Assembly: GCF_001401805.1 (NCBI RefSeq) | Contig: NZ_LKDW01000009.1 | Coordinates: 1-64,000 of the forward strand | Reading direction: 5' to 3' | DNA length: 64,000 bases | From: Pseudoalteromonas sp. P1-25 | GTDB taxonomy: Bacteria > Pseudomonadota > Gammaproteobacteria > Enterobacterales > Alteromonadaceae | Part shown: in pieces, positions 8,789-19,700 of the stretch | How the letters are laid out: the number at the start of each line of letters is the position of its first letter | How positions within the stretch are numbered: position 1 is the first letter of the stretch | The notes under the pieces: generated by a model | Database searches by the model: none | Seen by the model: only the letters and a program-made list of their open reading frames with translations | Told to the model about the DNA's origin: nothing | Position numbers and translations under genes: made by a program

Positions 8789-10840
8789 TTATGCAGCTAT
8801 ACCACTGTGACGCAGTAACGCATCAACGTTTGGCTCGCGCCCGCGGAACTTTTTAAATAACGCCATAGGCTCTTCACTGCCGCCTTTTTCTAAAATATTT
8901 TCTAAGAAGGCTTTGCCTGTCTCGGCATTAAAAATACCGTCTTCTTCAAATTTAGAAAATGCATCTGCAGAGAGTACTTCAGCCCACTTGTACGAGTAAT
9001 AACCAGCACTGTAGCCGCCTGCAAAAATATGACTAAAGCCATGTTGAAAACGGTTGAATTCAGGCGGATTAACAACCGATGTACGGCTGCGAACGTCGTT
9101 TAAAATCGCTTGAATTTGGCACGCCTGATTTGCTTGGTAGTCGTGGTGAATTTTAAAATCGAACAATGAAAACTCAATTTGACGCAGCATTTGCATACCC
9201 GAATTATAGTTTTTAGCAGCCAGTAGTTTATCAAGTAATTCTTTTGGTAATGGCTCACCGGTTTCAAAGTGGCCTGAAATAAAGCTCAGTGCTTGTTCGT
9301 CGTAACACCAGTTTTCTAAAAATTGGCTTGGTAGCTCAACGGCATCCCATGCAACGCCGTTGATACCCGCAACAGGCGCGGCATCAACTTGGGTAAGCAT
9401 GTGATGAATACCGTGGCCAAATTCGTGGAATAATGTGGTTACTTCATCATGTGTAAATAGCGCCGGTTTATCACCGACTGCTTTGTTAAAGTTACACACT
9501 AAATACGCCACTGGCGTTTGTAGCTCACCACTGGCTCGCACTTTGCGGCCCATGCAGTCGTCCATCCAAGCGCCGCCGCGTTTGCGTTCGCGTGCATATA
9601 AATCAAGGTAAAAACGACCGCGCAATGTATTGCTGCTATCAAAAATTTCAAAAAAGCGCACATCGCTATGGTAAGTGTCAAAATCGCTGACTTCTTTTAC
9701 CTGAATACCAAAAAGGCGATTAACGGTTTCAAATAAACCACTCAGCACTTTGTCCGCAGGGAAGTAAGGGCGTAATACTTCATCTGAAATGGCGTATTTT
9801 TCTTGCTTAAGCTTTTCGCTGTAGTAACCAAAATCCCATGCTTCTAGTTCAGCTATACCATGCCTTTTCTCAGCATAGGCTTTTAACTCTGCTACTTCTT
9901 GCTCTGCTTGAGGTTTAGACTTAGCTGCTAAATCTTCTAAAAAAGAGAAAACTTGCGCAGGCGATTCTGCCATTTTAGTTGCTAATGATTTTTCAGCATA
10001 GTTATTAAACCCTAACAGCTGCGCTAGTTCATGGCGCAGCGCAAGCTCTTCTTTCATAATGTCTGAGTTATCAAACTCACCTGCATTAGGGCCTTGATCC
10101 GAAGCGCGCGTACAAAACGCCGTGTAGGTTTCTTTTCGTAGTTCACGATCATCTGCATAGGTCATTACCGGTAAGTAAGACGGAAAATCAAGCGTAAATA
10201 CCCAGCCATCTAAACCTTTGCTTTTAGCTGTTTCGCTGGCAAGCGCCAAGGCCGACTCTGGCAAGCCTGCCAATTGGCTTTCATCGGTAATATGCTTATG
10301 CCATGCAAGCGTAGCATCCATTACATTATTACCAAATTTAGAGGCCAGTTCAGATAAACGCGTGCTAATTTCGCCGTAACGCTTTTTGTCATCTGCTGAT
10401 AGGGCAATGCCTGAGAGTTTAAAATCACGTAGGGCGTTGGTAATGGTTTTTTGCTGTGCAGTGCTCAGTGTTTTAAATTCATCGCTGTTATAAAGTGTGT
10501 TATACGCATCGTACAGACCTTGATGCTGCCCTACAAACGTTGAGTACTCAGATATAAGTGGTAAACATTGCTCGTAGGCTTCACGTAATTCATCGTTATT
10601 CATGACTGAATTTAGGTGCGATACCGGTGAGAACATACGCGAGAGTTTATCGTCCGCTTCTTCAAGGGGTAATACTAAATCGTTCCATGTAAACGAGCCT
10701 TTCGCTAGCACCTCATCTATAGCTTTACGACATTGCTCTATACCGTGCTTTAGTGCCGGTACTACGTACGCTGGCTTTATTTTTGAAAACGGGGGTAAGC
10801 CTTCTAGGCCAATGAGTGGATTTGTTTGTGCTTCGCTCAT
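8789..10840 (-). CDS. prlC: PrlC, oligopeptidase A (M3 metallopeptidase)
   Basis: PrlC is a cytoplasmic zinc oligopeptidase that degrades short peptides, including cleaved signal peptides. The M3 zinc motif HEFGHGIHH gives the HExxH, and the third ligand Glu follows in AWDAVELPSQFLENW. The chosen start is the ATG at 10840 (MSEAQTNPLIG), preceded by TTGAGAAAATTC as a plausible ribosome site. A TTG four codons earlier is less likely. The predicted length is 683 residues, near E. coli PrlC (680). gor is divergent upstream. Confidence 0.97.
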   Translation of the reverse strand: MSEAQTNPLIGLEGLPPFSKIKPAYVVPALKHGIEQCRKAIDEVLAKGSFTWNDLVLPLEEADDKLSRMFSPVSHLNSVMNNDELREAYEQCLPLISEYSTFVGQHQGLYDAYNTLYNSDEFKTLSTAQQKTITNALRDFKLSGIALSADDKKRYGEISTRLSELASKFGNNVMDATLAWHKHITDESQLAGLPESALALASETAKSKGLDGWVFTLDFPSYLPVMTYADDRELRKETYTAFCTRASDQGPNAGEFDNSDIMKEELALRHELAQLLGFNNYAEKSLATKMAESPAQVFSFLEDLAAKSKPQAEQEVAELKAYAEKRHGIAELEAWDFGYYSEKLKQEKYAISDEVLRPYFPADKVLSGLFETVNRLFGIQVKEVSDFDTYHSDVRFFEIFDSSNTLRGRFYLDLYARERKRGGAWMDDCMGRKVRASGELQTPVAYLVCNFNKAVGDKPALFTHDEVTTLFHEFGHGIHHMLTQVDAAPVAGINGVAWDAVELPSQFLENWCYDEQALSFISGHFETGEPLPKELLDKLLAAKNYNSGMQMLRQIEFSLFDFKIHHDYQANQACQIQAILNDVRSRTSVVNPPEFNRFQHGFSHIFAGGYSAGYYSYKWAEVLSADAFSKFEEDGIFNAETGKAFLENILEKGGSEEPMALFKKFRGREPNVDALLRHSGIAA

Positions 10841-11065
10841 GAATTTTCTCAATTTAAATGACTATGAATTTGAAGTTGGGGCAAAACGATGAAATACAAG
10901 CCTCCATTAATGGGTCTAATATAGCTTAGAATGAAACTGATCCGCATAATAAACAATTTCGTTTGTTGTATTTATCAGCTTTTTAGCGCGCCGCGCTGGG
11001 TGACTTGCACTTAGCATATGCTATCATCGGCACATTATAGTTAAATATTTTTTTGAGGATAAAAC

Positions 11066-12427
11066 ATGGCTCAGCATTTTGATTACATTGCGATTGGTGG
11101 TGGTAGTGGTGGTATTGCCTCTGCTAACCGTGCGGCAATGCGTGGCGCTAAAGTAGCACTTATCGAAGCAAAACATATGGGCGGCACCTGTGTTAATGTA
11201 GGTTGTGTGCCTAAAAAAGTAATGTGGCATGGCGCACAAGTTGCTGAAGCAATTAATTTATATGCACCTGATTACGGTTTTAACGTAGAAGTAAAAGACT
11301 TTAACTGGGGCAAACTCGTTGAAAGCCGCGAAGCCTACATTGGTCGCATTCATAAAGGGTACGACAACGGTTTAGCTAACAATGGCGTAACCGTAATTAA
11401 CGGGTTTGCTAAATTTGTTGATAGCAAAACCGTAGAAGTAAACGGCGAGCATTACACGGCTGATCATATTTTGATTGCAGTAGGTGGCCGTCCTCACACA
11501 CCTAATATACCCGGTGCAGAATACGGCATAGACTCAAATGGCTTTTTTGAATTAACAGAGCAACCTAAACGAGTTGCAGTTATTGGCGCAGGCTACATTG
11601 CTGTAGAGCTTGCCGGTGTATTGCATGGTCTGGGCACTGAAACCCATTTATTTGTACGTAAACATGCGCCACTTCGTAATTTTGATACGCTACTGGTTGA
11701 TACCCTTGTAGAGATCATGAAAAAAGAAGGCCCGACACTACATACTGAGTGCTCGCCTAAAGAAGTGGTTAAAGAAAGTGATGGTAGCTTAACCATACAT
11801 TTTGAAAATGGTTACAGCCAAAACGTTGACCAAGTAATTTGGGCTATTGGCCGTGAGCCAAGCACTGATGTTATTAACATTGCAGCAGCAGGGGTTGAGC
11901 TAAATAGCTCTGGTTATGTAAAAGTAGATGAATATCAAAACACCAATGTACCTGGTATTTATGCTGTAGGCGATATTATTGAACACGGTATTGAACTTAC
12001 ACCTGTCGCTGTTAAAGCCGGCCGTACCCTATCAGAGCGCTTATTTAATAAAGATCTCCCTGATGATTTAAAAATGGATTACAGCCTTGTACCTACCGTG
12101 GTATTTAGCCATCCACCTATTGGCACTATTGGTGAAACCGAGCAAGAAGCCATTGCTCGCCACGGCGAAGAAAACGTGAAAGTGTACAAGTCGGGCTTTG
12201 CCGCTATGTACACAGCTGTTACGCAACATCGCCAACCGTGTGCAATGAAGCTGGTATGTGTAGGCCCTGAAGAAAAAGTTGTTGGCTTACACGGCATTGG
12301 CTTTGCTGTTGATGAGATGATTCAAGGCTTTGCAGTAGCAATGAAAATGGGCGCAACTAAAGCTGATTTTGATGCCGTGGTTGCGCTGCATCCGACAGGC
12401 TCTGAAGAGTTTGTAACAATGCGCTAG
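11066..12427 (+). CDS. gor: Gor, glutathione reductase
   Basis: Gor is a FAD-dependent disulfide reductase that uses NADPH to regenerate glutathione from its disulfide. It shows an N-terminal FAD motif ([16 protein letters not shown]), the redox-active disulfide CVNVGC in [13 protein letters not shown], a second nucleotide motif ([14 protein letters not shown]), the FAD motif YAVGDI and the C-terminal interface catalytic His in LHPTGSEE. The 453-residue length fits (E. coli 450). Ribosome site TTGAGGATAAAAC precedes the ATG. It is divergent from prlC, as in related genomes, and ends at a strong terminator. Confidence 0.97.
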   Translation: MAQHFDYIAIGGGSGGIASANRAAMRGAKVALIEAKHMGGTCVNVGCVPKKVMWHGAQVAEAINLYAPDYGFNVEVKDFNWGKLVESREAYIGRIHKGYDNGLANNGVTVINGFAKFVDSKTVEVNGEHYTADHILIAVGGRPHTPNIPGAEYGIDSNGFFELTEQPKRVAVIGAGYIAVELAGVLHGLGTETHLFVRKHAPLRNFDTLLVDTLVEIMKKEGPTLHTECSPKEVVKESDGSLTIHFENGYSQNVDQVIWAIGREPSTDVINIAAAGVELNSSGYVKVDEYQNTNVPGIYAVGDIIEHGIELTPVAVKAGRTLSERLFNKDLPDDLKMDYSLVPTVVFSHPPIGTIGETEQEAIARHGEENVKVYKSGFAAMYTAVTQHRQPCAMKLVCVGPEEKVVGLHGIGFAVDEMIQGFAVAMKMGATKADFDAVVALHPTGSEEFVTMR

Positions 12428-12452
12428 GCATATCCGGCCTATAACATTAAAT

Positions 12453-12484
12453 GCCCTTACTCTGTTTGCGTAAGGGCTTTTTTA
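12453..12484 (+). terminator. Terminator after gor
   Basis: Stem GCCCTTAC (12453-12460) pairs with GTAAGGGC (12470-12477) over a nine-base loop, followed by a run of T. It lies 25 bases past the gor stop. Confidence 0.88.
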
Positions 12485-12694
12485 TACTTGCATGCTTATA
12501 CGTATATTGATCAATTAATCAACTCATAGCGTTACAAATAACACATCATAAATACACAAAACAAACATCCAACCCATTAATTTAACAGTAAAAAATTTAG
12601 ACAGATAAATAACGTAAAAGTTTCGAGAATGCTTTGGCTTTTGTCCATTTTTGCAATTAAACTGCCGCGCATTGTTCTCAAATTAGGTTTTTAT

Positions 12695-13324
12695 ATGTTC
12701 TTATTGCGATCGTTTATTTACTTACTATGCTTAGCAGGTGTGGCTTTTTTAATTCAACTTGAAGGCTTTGATTTACAGCAAAACGCACTTTACAGTGAAG
12801 AAACCCTAACCGAACACATGCAAGATATTTTAACCTTGTTGAGTTGCCTGCTTTTCTTCTACGCCTCACGCATTCACTCTGAGCTTAAAATAGCCGCTTT
12901 GTTACTGGCTGCATTATCAGCTGCTATGTTTGTCAGAGAATTTGATACTTACCTAGATATGTATGTGTTTGATGGCGCGTGGCAAACTATCGTGTACACG
13001 CTGTTAGGGGGCGTAATATTCTATTTAAAAACCCAGCGAGGCTTTATCTACCGCTCCTTAAAAGCTTATGCGCAAACACCGAGCTATGGTATTTGCCTAT
13101 CTGGCTTAGTGACCTTACTCGCATTTTCGAGAATGATGGGTAAGGGCGAGTTTTGGCACTCAGTGATGGGAGAACACTACGTTCGGGTGGTTAAAAACAT
13201 TATTGAGGAAGGCATAGAAACCCTAGGATATACACTTATTTTTATCGCTGCTATTGAGCTTGTATTGTTTTGCCTAAAACACGCTAAACACGCGCAGGTC
13301 TCTATTACACAGCAAACAGCCTAG
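12695..13324 (+). CDS. Conserved-looking integral membrane protein, function unknown
   Basis: About 209 residues with five or six hydrophobic helices: about 4-24, 48-62, 68-83, 100-116, 133-147 and 180-200. Two notable polar segments are the loop after helix 1 (FDLQQNALYSEETLTEHMQD) and GEFWHSVMGEHYVRVVKN before the last helix, whose His and Glu residues could form a site. I prefer the ATG at 12695, which has AGG seven bases upstream. The frame also allows an earlier ATG at 12629 that would add 22 hydrophobic residues but lacks a clear ribosome site. It follows the gor terminator and has no operon partner. I do not recognise a named family. Confidence 0.75.
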   Translation: MFLLRSFIYLLCLAGVAFLIQLEGFDLQQNALYSEETLTEHMQDILTLLSCLLFFYASRIHSELKIAALLLAALSAAMFVREFDTYLDMYVFDGAWQTIVYTLLGGVIFYLKTQRGFIYRSLKAYAQTPSYGICLSGLVTLLAFSRMMGKGEFWHSVMGEHYVRVVKNIIEEGIETLGYTLIFIAAIELVLFCLKHAKHAQVSITQQTA

Positions 13325-13581
13325 CTGCTAAGTATTAGCAACTAAGTTAAATATTTAGTCATTTAGGCGTGCTAAATAAAGCGCTAACGGCATTATAAGT
13401 ATCTTAAGTAGAGTAACTACATATTAAAATTTATGCCTGTTATCACGCTATTTGCCTGCTGCTATAAATGACTCATAACCTAACACAATTGGTATACGTT
13501 ATTTTATGTAGGTTAAATTTGCTAATTGGATTGATTACTCAATATACTTAGCGTGCATATCCCTTCTCCTATTTGGACGTT

Positions 13582-14418
13582 ATGATTAAAGACATACTCA
13601 TGCACCCTTTTTTAGTGTCGCTATTCGTGCTTGCCATTGCCTTCGTACTTAAAGTACTGGTTGATAAACTGGCAAGAAACCGCGCTGAAAAAAAAGAAAA
13701 AGATATTCGTTACATCACTCATAATATTAAGCACTTTATTAATTTTGTTATGGTGTTGTCGCTGCTATTTGTATGGTCGACCGAAATACAAAATTTTGCG
13801 CTGTCTATTGCTGCGTTTGCGGTGGCTATAGTGCTTGCAACTCGCGAGTTTATACAGTGCGTTATCGGCTTTTTTTACCTTGTTACGACGCGCCCATTTA
13901 GAGTGGGTGACTGGATACAAGTAGGTGATTACTTTGGCGAAGTGGCCGAGACTGATTGGATAAAAACCACCTTACATGAAATTGATATTCACACTTATCA
14001 ATTTTCACGTAAAACTATATACATCCCCAACAACAAGCTTATTACCAGCTCTATAATAAATTTAAACTTTGTAAAACGTTTTGCCACCCATCACTTTGCA
14101 ATAGTAAGAAGAGAAAGTTTTAACCCTTACCCTATTCACGCACCACTCACCGAAAAAGCGAAGCAATACTGTGAAGAGTTTGAAGAAGTAGCAAGCCGTT
14201 ACAACTCAATGATAGAGCGTAAGTTAGATGCTAAAATTTCAGGACCTGAACCTGTAATACATTTTAGCACTACAGAGCTTGGGGAGTTTAAAGCAAACTT
14301 TACGCTATTTTGCCCAACTAATAAGGCCCTTGAGATTGAGCATAAGTTAACTGAGAGCTTTATGGATTTGTGGTACGAAGAAGCGAAGAAAAATAAAGAA
14401 GATCAAAGCGAGACGTAA
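13582..14418 (+). CDS. MscS-family mechanosensitive channel (small)
   Basis: The MscS-fold protein has about 278 residues, with three transmembrane helices (about 8-28, 50-68, 72-105). The pore-lining third helix runs into the hallmark FxxxTRPFRVGDWIQVG stretch, followed by the beta domain (VAETDWIKTTLHEID ... IYIPNNKLITSSIINL) and a C-terminal alpha/beta domain with a charged tail. It should open under membrane tension to release osmolytes. The ATG at 13582 follows GGA by four bases; a TTG three codons earlier is a weaker start. It is not in an operon and converges with tldD. Confidence 0.88.
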   Translation: MIKDILMHPFLVSLFVLAIAFVLKVLVDKLARNRAEKKEKDIRYITHNIKHFINFVMVLSLLFVWSTEIQNFALSIAAFAVAIVLATREFIQCVIGFFYLVTTRPFRVGDWIQVGDYFGEVAETDWIKTTLHEIDIHTYQFSRKTIYIPNNKLITSSIINLNFVKRFATHHFAIVRRESFNPYPIHAPLTEKAKQYCEEFEEVASRYNSMIERKLDAKISGPEPVIHFSTTELGEFKANFTLFCPTNKALEIEHKLTESFMDLWYEEAKKNKEDQSET

Positions 14419-14438
14419 ACCTCGCATTGCTAACCTAT

Positions 14439-14465
14439 AAAGCGCGAATTGCTTCGCGCTTTATT
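14439..14465. terminator. Bidirectional terminator between the mscS-like gene and tldD
   Basis: Stem AAAGCGCGAA (14439-14448) pairs with TTCGCGCTTT (14453-14462) over a four-base loop. A and T runs on both sides suit termination of the two converging genes. Confidence 0.85.
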
Positions 14466-14468
14466 GTT

Positions 14469-15908
14469 TTATGCGGTGCCACCTACTGTAAGTTGGTCTA
14501 TTTTAAGGCTTGGTTGACCTACCCCTACAGGAACGCTTTGGCCATCTTTACCACAGACACCTACGCCTTTATCAAGGGCTAAATCGTTGCCTACCATAGA
14601 AATATGCTGCATAACCTCTGGGCCATTACCAATTAGCGTTGCGCCTTTAATTGGCTGGGTAATTTTACCGTTTTCAATTAAATACGCCTCTGATGCGCTA
14701 AATACAAACTTACCTGACGTAATATCTACTTGGCCGCCGCCAAAGTTTGGTGCAAATACCCCTTTTTTAACTGAGCTGATAATATCGGCTTGGCTATGCT
14801 CGCCCCCTAGCATGTAGGTGTTAGTCATACGTGGCATAGGTAAATGCGCATACGACTCACGACGTGCATTACCGGTTGGGTTTACGCCCATTAAACGCGC
14901 ATTGAGCTTATCTTGCATGTAGCCTTTTAATATACCGTTTTCGATAAGTACGTTATAAGCTGCAGGTGTGCCTTCATCATCAACGTTAAGTGAACCACGG
15001 CGATCGGCCATGGTGCCATCATCAACTACAGTACACAGCTCAGACGCTACTTTTTGCCCCACTTTACCGCTAAATGCCGACGCGCCTTTACGGTTAAAGT
15101 CGCCTTCAAGACCATGCCCTACCGCTTCGTGTAGCAACACACCTGGCCAACCATTACCAAGTACAACTTCCATTGTGCCAGCCGGTGCATCAATTGCCTC
15201 TAGGTTTACTTTAGCCTGGCGTACGGCTTCTTCTGCAAAGCCCATCCAACGTGGCTTGCCTTCAACTAGCTCTTTAAAGTAACCATAATCTAAACGTGCA
15301 CCGCCCCCTGCGCCACCACGTTCACGGCGACCGTTTTTTTCAAGCAAAACGGAGCAGTTTAAACGAATAAGCGGGCGTATATCAGTAGCAAACGTGCCAT
15401 CGCTGGCAGCAATTAATACCTCTTCATATACCGCCGACATTGAACTAATTACTTGCTGCGCATCAGGGGCGAGTTCGCGAATGTAGTTTTCAAGCTCACG
15501 CAATAAACTGACTTTATCGCTGTCACTCATGCTTGATATTGGCTGATGCGGGGCAAATTGCTCTTTTGCTTTCACATCACTAAATACTTTAATGGTTTTA
15601 TCTTCGCCTGCATCGGCAATGCTACGAGCCGCCGTTGCGGCTTTGTTTAACGCTTCAAGGTTAATGGCATCAGAGTAAGAAAAACCTGTTTTTTCACCAC
15701 TAACGGCACGTACACCTACGCCACGCTCTACATTGTAAGAGCCTTCTTTTACTAAGCCATCTTCAAGCACCCATGACTCATGATGGCTTGATTGAAAGTA
15801 TAAATCGGCGTAATCCACTTTGTGCTGATGAATATACCCGAGCGTTTTTTCGAGTTCTTCTCGATTTAGCTGGCTGTCGTGTAATAAATGCTGTTCAACC
15901 GAATTCAT
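14469..15908 (-). CDS. tldD: TldD, metalloprotease subunit
   Basis: TldD is the catalytic subunit of the TldD/TldE zinc protease, which processes small peptides and some ribosomally made toxins such as microcins and CcdA. The metal motif is [13 protein letters not shown] (HExxxH), with the distal conserved Cys-Gly region near the C-terminus (GVGVCGKDG). The length of 479 residues is near E. coli TldD (481). It overlaps the upstream nitrilase gene by four bases (ATGA). It is the last gene of the mreB-to-tldD cluster. The partner pmbA/tldE is not in this window. Confidence 0.96.
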   Translation of the reverse strand: MNSVEQHLLHDSQLNREELEKTLGYIHQHKVDYADLYFQSSHHESWVLEDGLVKEGSYNVERGVGVRAVSGEKTGFSYSDAINLEALNKAATAARSIADAGEDKTIKVFSDVKAKEQFAPHQPISSMSDSDKVSLLRELENYIRELAPDAQQVISSMSAVYEEVLIAASDGTFATDIRPLIRLNCSVLLEKNGRRERGGAGGGARLDYGYFKELVEGKPRWMGFAEEAVRQAKVNLEAIDAPAGTMEVVLGNGWPGVLLHEAVGHGLEGDFNRKGASAFSGKVGQKVASELCTVVDDGTMADRRGSLNVDDEGTPAAYNVLIENGILKGYMQDKLNARLMGVNPTGNARRESYAHLPMPRMTNTYMLGGEHSQADIISSVKKGVFAPNFGGGQVDITSGKFVFSASEAYLIENGKITQPIKGATLIGNGPEVMQHISMVGNDLALDKGVGVCGKDGQSVPVGVGQPSLKIDQLTVGGTA

Positions 15909-16732
15909 AATAAATGCTCTCTAAATCGTTGATGAGATTGCACGGGCATATCTCTTCTAATTTTATTTAATTGGTTTAGGTCGGCGTAACCGCTTATAAA
16001 CCCTACCCCACTTTTAAGCGTTGCTATTTGCTCGCCCCACGGTGAAATAATAATACTGTGGCCGTATGTTTGGCGGCCATTTTGATGCGTTCCATACTGC
16101 GCCGCTGCAATAACGTAACATTGCGTTTCTATTGCACGTGCCCTTAATAAGGGTTGCCAATGTGCTTGCCCGGTAGGGACTGTAAATGCACTGGGCACTA
16201 AAATTATTTCTGCCCCTTGGCGTACAACTGCGCTAAATAATCCACTAAAGCGCAAATCATAACACACTGTTAAGCCAATTTTACCAAACGGTGTAGCAAC
16301 CACTACCACATCGTCGCCTGCCTGGGTAAAGTCTGACTCTCGGTAGCTAGCGGTTTTATCGGCCACATCAACATCAAATAAATGCATTTTATTATACGTG
16401 GCTACGCATTCACCTTGGCTATTAAATAAGTGCGAAGCCGCAAAGTATTTATCATTTTTATGTGGCTCGGGGATAGTGCCCGCATTTAACCAAATATTAT
16501 GCTTTTTACACAATGCACTAAGTTGCTGCTTGTAGTGTGTAATGCGTTTAGCAACCGCTAGCGTATCATAGCCACTTTTACTAAATACTAAAAACGCCTC
16601 GGGTAAACACACAAGCATTGGTCTCGTTGCGGGTAGTTTATTTAAGGCATCAGCGAGGGTTGCTAAGTTTTCATCAGGGTTAGTGCCTGAGCACATTTGC
16701 AAAGCAACAATATTGGCGTTTAGTGTACTCAT
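15905..16732 (-). CDS. Carbon-nitrogen hydrolase (Nit family, likely deaminated glutathione amidase)
   Basis: This nitrilase-superfamily amidase has the catalytic triad E45 (CLPEAF), K115 (YNKMHLFD) and C157 (VCYDLRF). The Nit1/Nit2-like sequence and length (275) suggest hydrolysis of deaminated glutathione, a metabolite repair reaction, but substrate specificity is inferred. It lies between yhdP and tldD and overlaps each by four bases, so the three are probably translationally coupled. A Nit gene between yhdP and tldD is common in gammaproteobacteria. Confidence 0.92.
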   Translation of the reverse strand: MSTLNANIVALQMCSGTNPDENLATLADALNKLPATRPMLVCLPEAFLVFSKSGYDTLAVAKRITHYKQQLSALCKKHNIWLNAGTIPEPHKNDKYFAASHLFNSQGECVATYNKMHLFDVDVADKTASYRESDFTQAGDDVVVVATPFGKIGLTVCYDLRFSGLFSAVVRQGAEIILVPSAFTVPTGQAHWQPLLRARAIETQCYVIAAAQYGTHQNGRQTYGHSIIISPWGEQIATLKSGVGFISGYADLNQLNKIRRDMPVQSHQRFREHLL

Positions 16733-19700
16733 TGTGTTGCTGTTACCGCGGCATCTTTAAGCTTGAGCGTACTGGCTGCTTGGGGCTGATTTTGTGCAGC
16801 TTGCGGTAAGGTCACTTCTTTACTTTTACGATCAAGCTCTTGCACTACTGGATCGTTCATTTTACCGGTTACTTTAAAGTTAATTTCAGATATCACCCTT
16901 GCTGAGTGAATCACTTTATCTAGCGCGAGTGCAGCAAGCCCCGTAACAGGATTAACCATCCAAGCCACAATAACTGGAATGCTGGATGTTACTTGCGGTG
17001 CCACTGCTAAATCGTAATCTATTTCAAGGGTGTTTAAATTAGCATAGCCGTTAATCGTTAAATCGGCAGGCACGCCATCCATTTTGGTATTTTTAGTGTA
17101 GGCTATGCCTTTATCTAGCTGCATAGAGCCTTGTAAGCTGTTATAAAAAAAGCCTTTTGAGAATACGTCTCTAAAATCGAGTTTTAATTTACGCACTAGC
17201 GAGTCAAGGCTAAGTAACGAAAATACGCGCGCGCCCCCATCGCTTATTTCAGCAATGTGACCTTCGCCTAAATCCCATTTAACTTCACCGCCTAAACTTG
17301 GTATATCAAAGTCATACGGGGCACCTTGCCAAGCAAGATTATAGTTAATATCGGCTTTAGAATCTTTTATGGCGGTGGTGATATCAAATTCATCAAATAG
17401 CGCGCCTATATCGTCACTTTTAAGCTCACCATTAAATTGCGTAAAGCCACCTTGCCATTGCCCTTTGGTACGTAAAATATGATCGCCCTTATCAACCACA
17501 AGCTCAGAAATAGTAAGCTTGTCGCCTTCCCCGACCAACGAAGCGCTCACTTTATCAAGCTGGTAATTGGCCACTTTACAATCTGCACATTCAAATTCAA
17601 TAGCAGGGACTGTGTTAAGCCACGCTAGGTTTTGCTCTGGCAGTACATCGGTGATCTCAAGATTGTCTTCTGCTTTAGGTGCAAAGTTAAGTCTTAAGTA
17701 ATCGCTATTTATACGTATCGGCTGGCTTGGTTGAGAGCTGGGAATAAACACGCCAGCACGCAGCTCTTTGGCATTAAGCTTTAAATATAAGTCGTTTTGC
17801 TGGGGTGCTAAGCGCATTTCAAAATCGTTAAAAATAATGTCGCTAGCATTAACTTTGTCAATATGCGCAACCACTTCATTTAATGGCGGCATAATACCCT
17901 TAGACTGCTGGCCAGGCTCCGTTTGAGCAGCTTTAATTATTTGGTCTATTAATTCAAACCATGCTTCGAGTTGCGTTTGTTCAAGATTGATATTAACGCT
18001 TAAATCTTTTTGATTTAGCCCTAAATCTTGCTCGCCAAGTACAATATGCATATTACTAAATTGCGGCTGACCGTTTTCTAAAATCGCATTAAAATAGAGC
18101 TGCTGATTAGCATTAGCCGTAATAAGATTTGAAATATCATCGCCTTGCACAACGCCCGTTAACGGCCAAACCTGCTCACTTGTTTTGCCATAAGGCGCAG
18201 GTAATGTGCTCGTCAAGCCGCGTAGCTCTGAGCTAACCTGAGCGCGATAATTAAAGCCTTGCTCGGTAAAGTTAAGGGAAAGGCCTATATCAACTTCACT
18301 TTGCCCACTCAGGTACCCTTTCAGCACGCCTTGCGCCTGGGTTGTTAGCGTATCTGCATTTAACAGCGCCGTTATATCAATATTAGCGGTGTACTGCTGA
18401 GCTTCGCTTGAACTATTATAGTTAATGCTAAGCGGCATACCCAACCATGAAGCACTGGCGTTTTGCATGCTAATTGTATCGTTTTCAAAACTAAGCTCGC
18501 CGTTTAGTTTTTCAAGCGCAATACCTGGGGCTGCAATATAAACAGGCAAATCCTTTAGTTTAACTTTACCGCTTACACTCGCTCCACCTTTAAATTTAGA
18601 GCCAATTAAAAGTGTTACGCTTGCATCAGCTTGACCTTTACCCTGTACCACCTCAAAAATATTAGCCAGAGGGTTTGCAATCGGCGTGGCGGCAAAAAAG
18701 TTATGCAGTTTTTCCATTTGCGCGCGTTTATCTATTTGTACAATAAGCTCATCAGCATGCATTAAATCGGCAATACTAACGTGCACGCTATCGCCTACTT
18801 CTAAATTAACTAACTGGCCTTGCTGGCTGTAAATATCCATTCGCTCGTTAGCAAAATGCAGTTGCACATTAGCATTACTCACCGCTGGCCACTCAGGGTC
18901 AAACGCGTAGGTTGCATCGTCTATTTGCGCAAGTACATCAAACTGGCCGCTGCCATCAGTAAAAGGAAAGCCAGATAACGGGCCTGCAAATAATACTTGC
19001 GCTTTAGCTACTTCGCCCCCTTTTATTGCGCCGTTTAAGTAGCTTACAAGTTGAGAGCTCATAGCCTTTAAAGGAAAGTAGTGACCGGCTACTGTTGCAT
19101 CCTCTGCATAGGCTTCTGCATAAAGATCTAAACGCGGATCGTCGCTAAGGCTTAGATTAAGCTCCGCAGCTAAAGTAACTTCGTTATTATCAAACCAAAT
19201 ATTATTACTGCTTACAGACCAGTAATTATCTGTTTTTGCTAAATCCAGATCGATATTAATTTGGTTGTAATCAATGTTTTTACTGAAACTATCGCCGGTT
19301 ATTAAAGTGCCGTTTTCGCCAAATAGCTGCACTCGCCCACGCTGCTGATTTATAAGCCCCGAGACTCTAAGTGCCTGCGCTGCGGGAATACCAGAGACTT
19401 CTTGCCAGCCAATTTTATTAGCTGAAAACCATAACTGCCATTGCTCATCAGGATTAAGTTCTAGGTAGGCTTGGTCGATGAAGCCACTTGGTTTGCGGTT
19501 TAAAAGTGGCTGTAATGCTTCAAAATTAGTTAACGACGCCAAGTTACTCAGTAAAGAAAGATCAACCTGCTGCAGCCACAACTTATTTTGCTTACCTAAG
19601 TTTGCCTCAAATTCTAGACTGGGCCAGGTTGTGTCGTTATTACTAAATGTCAGACCCGTGCTTTTTAAGTGCCAAGCATTTGCCTCAGGAAATAAATGAA

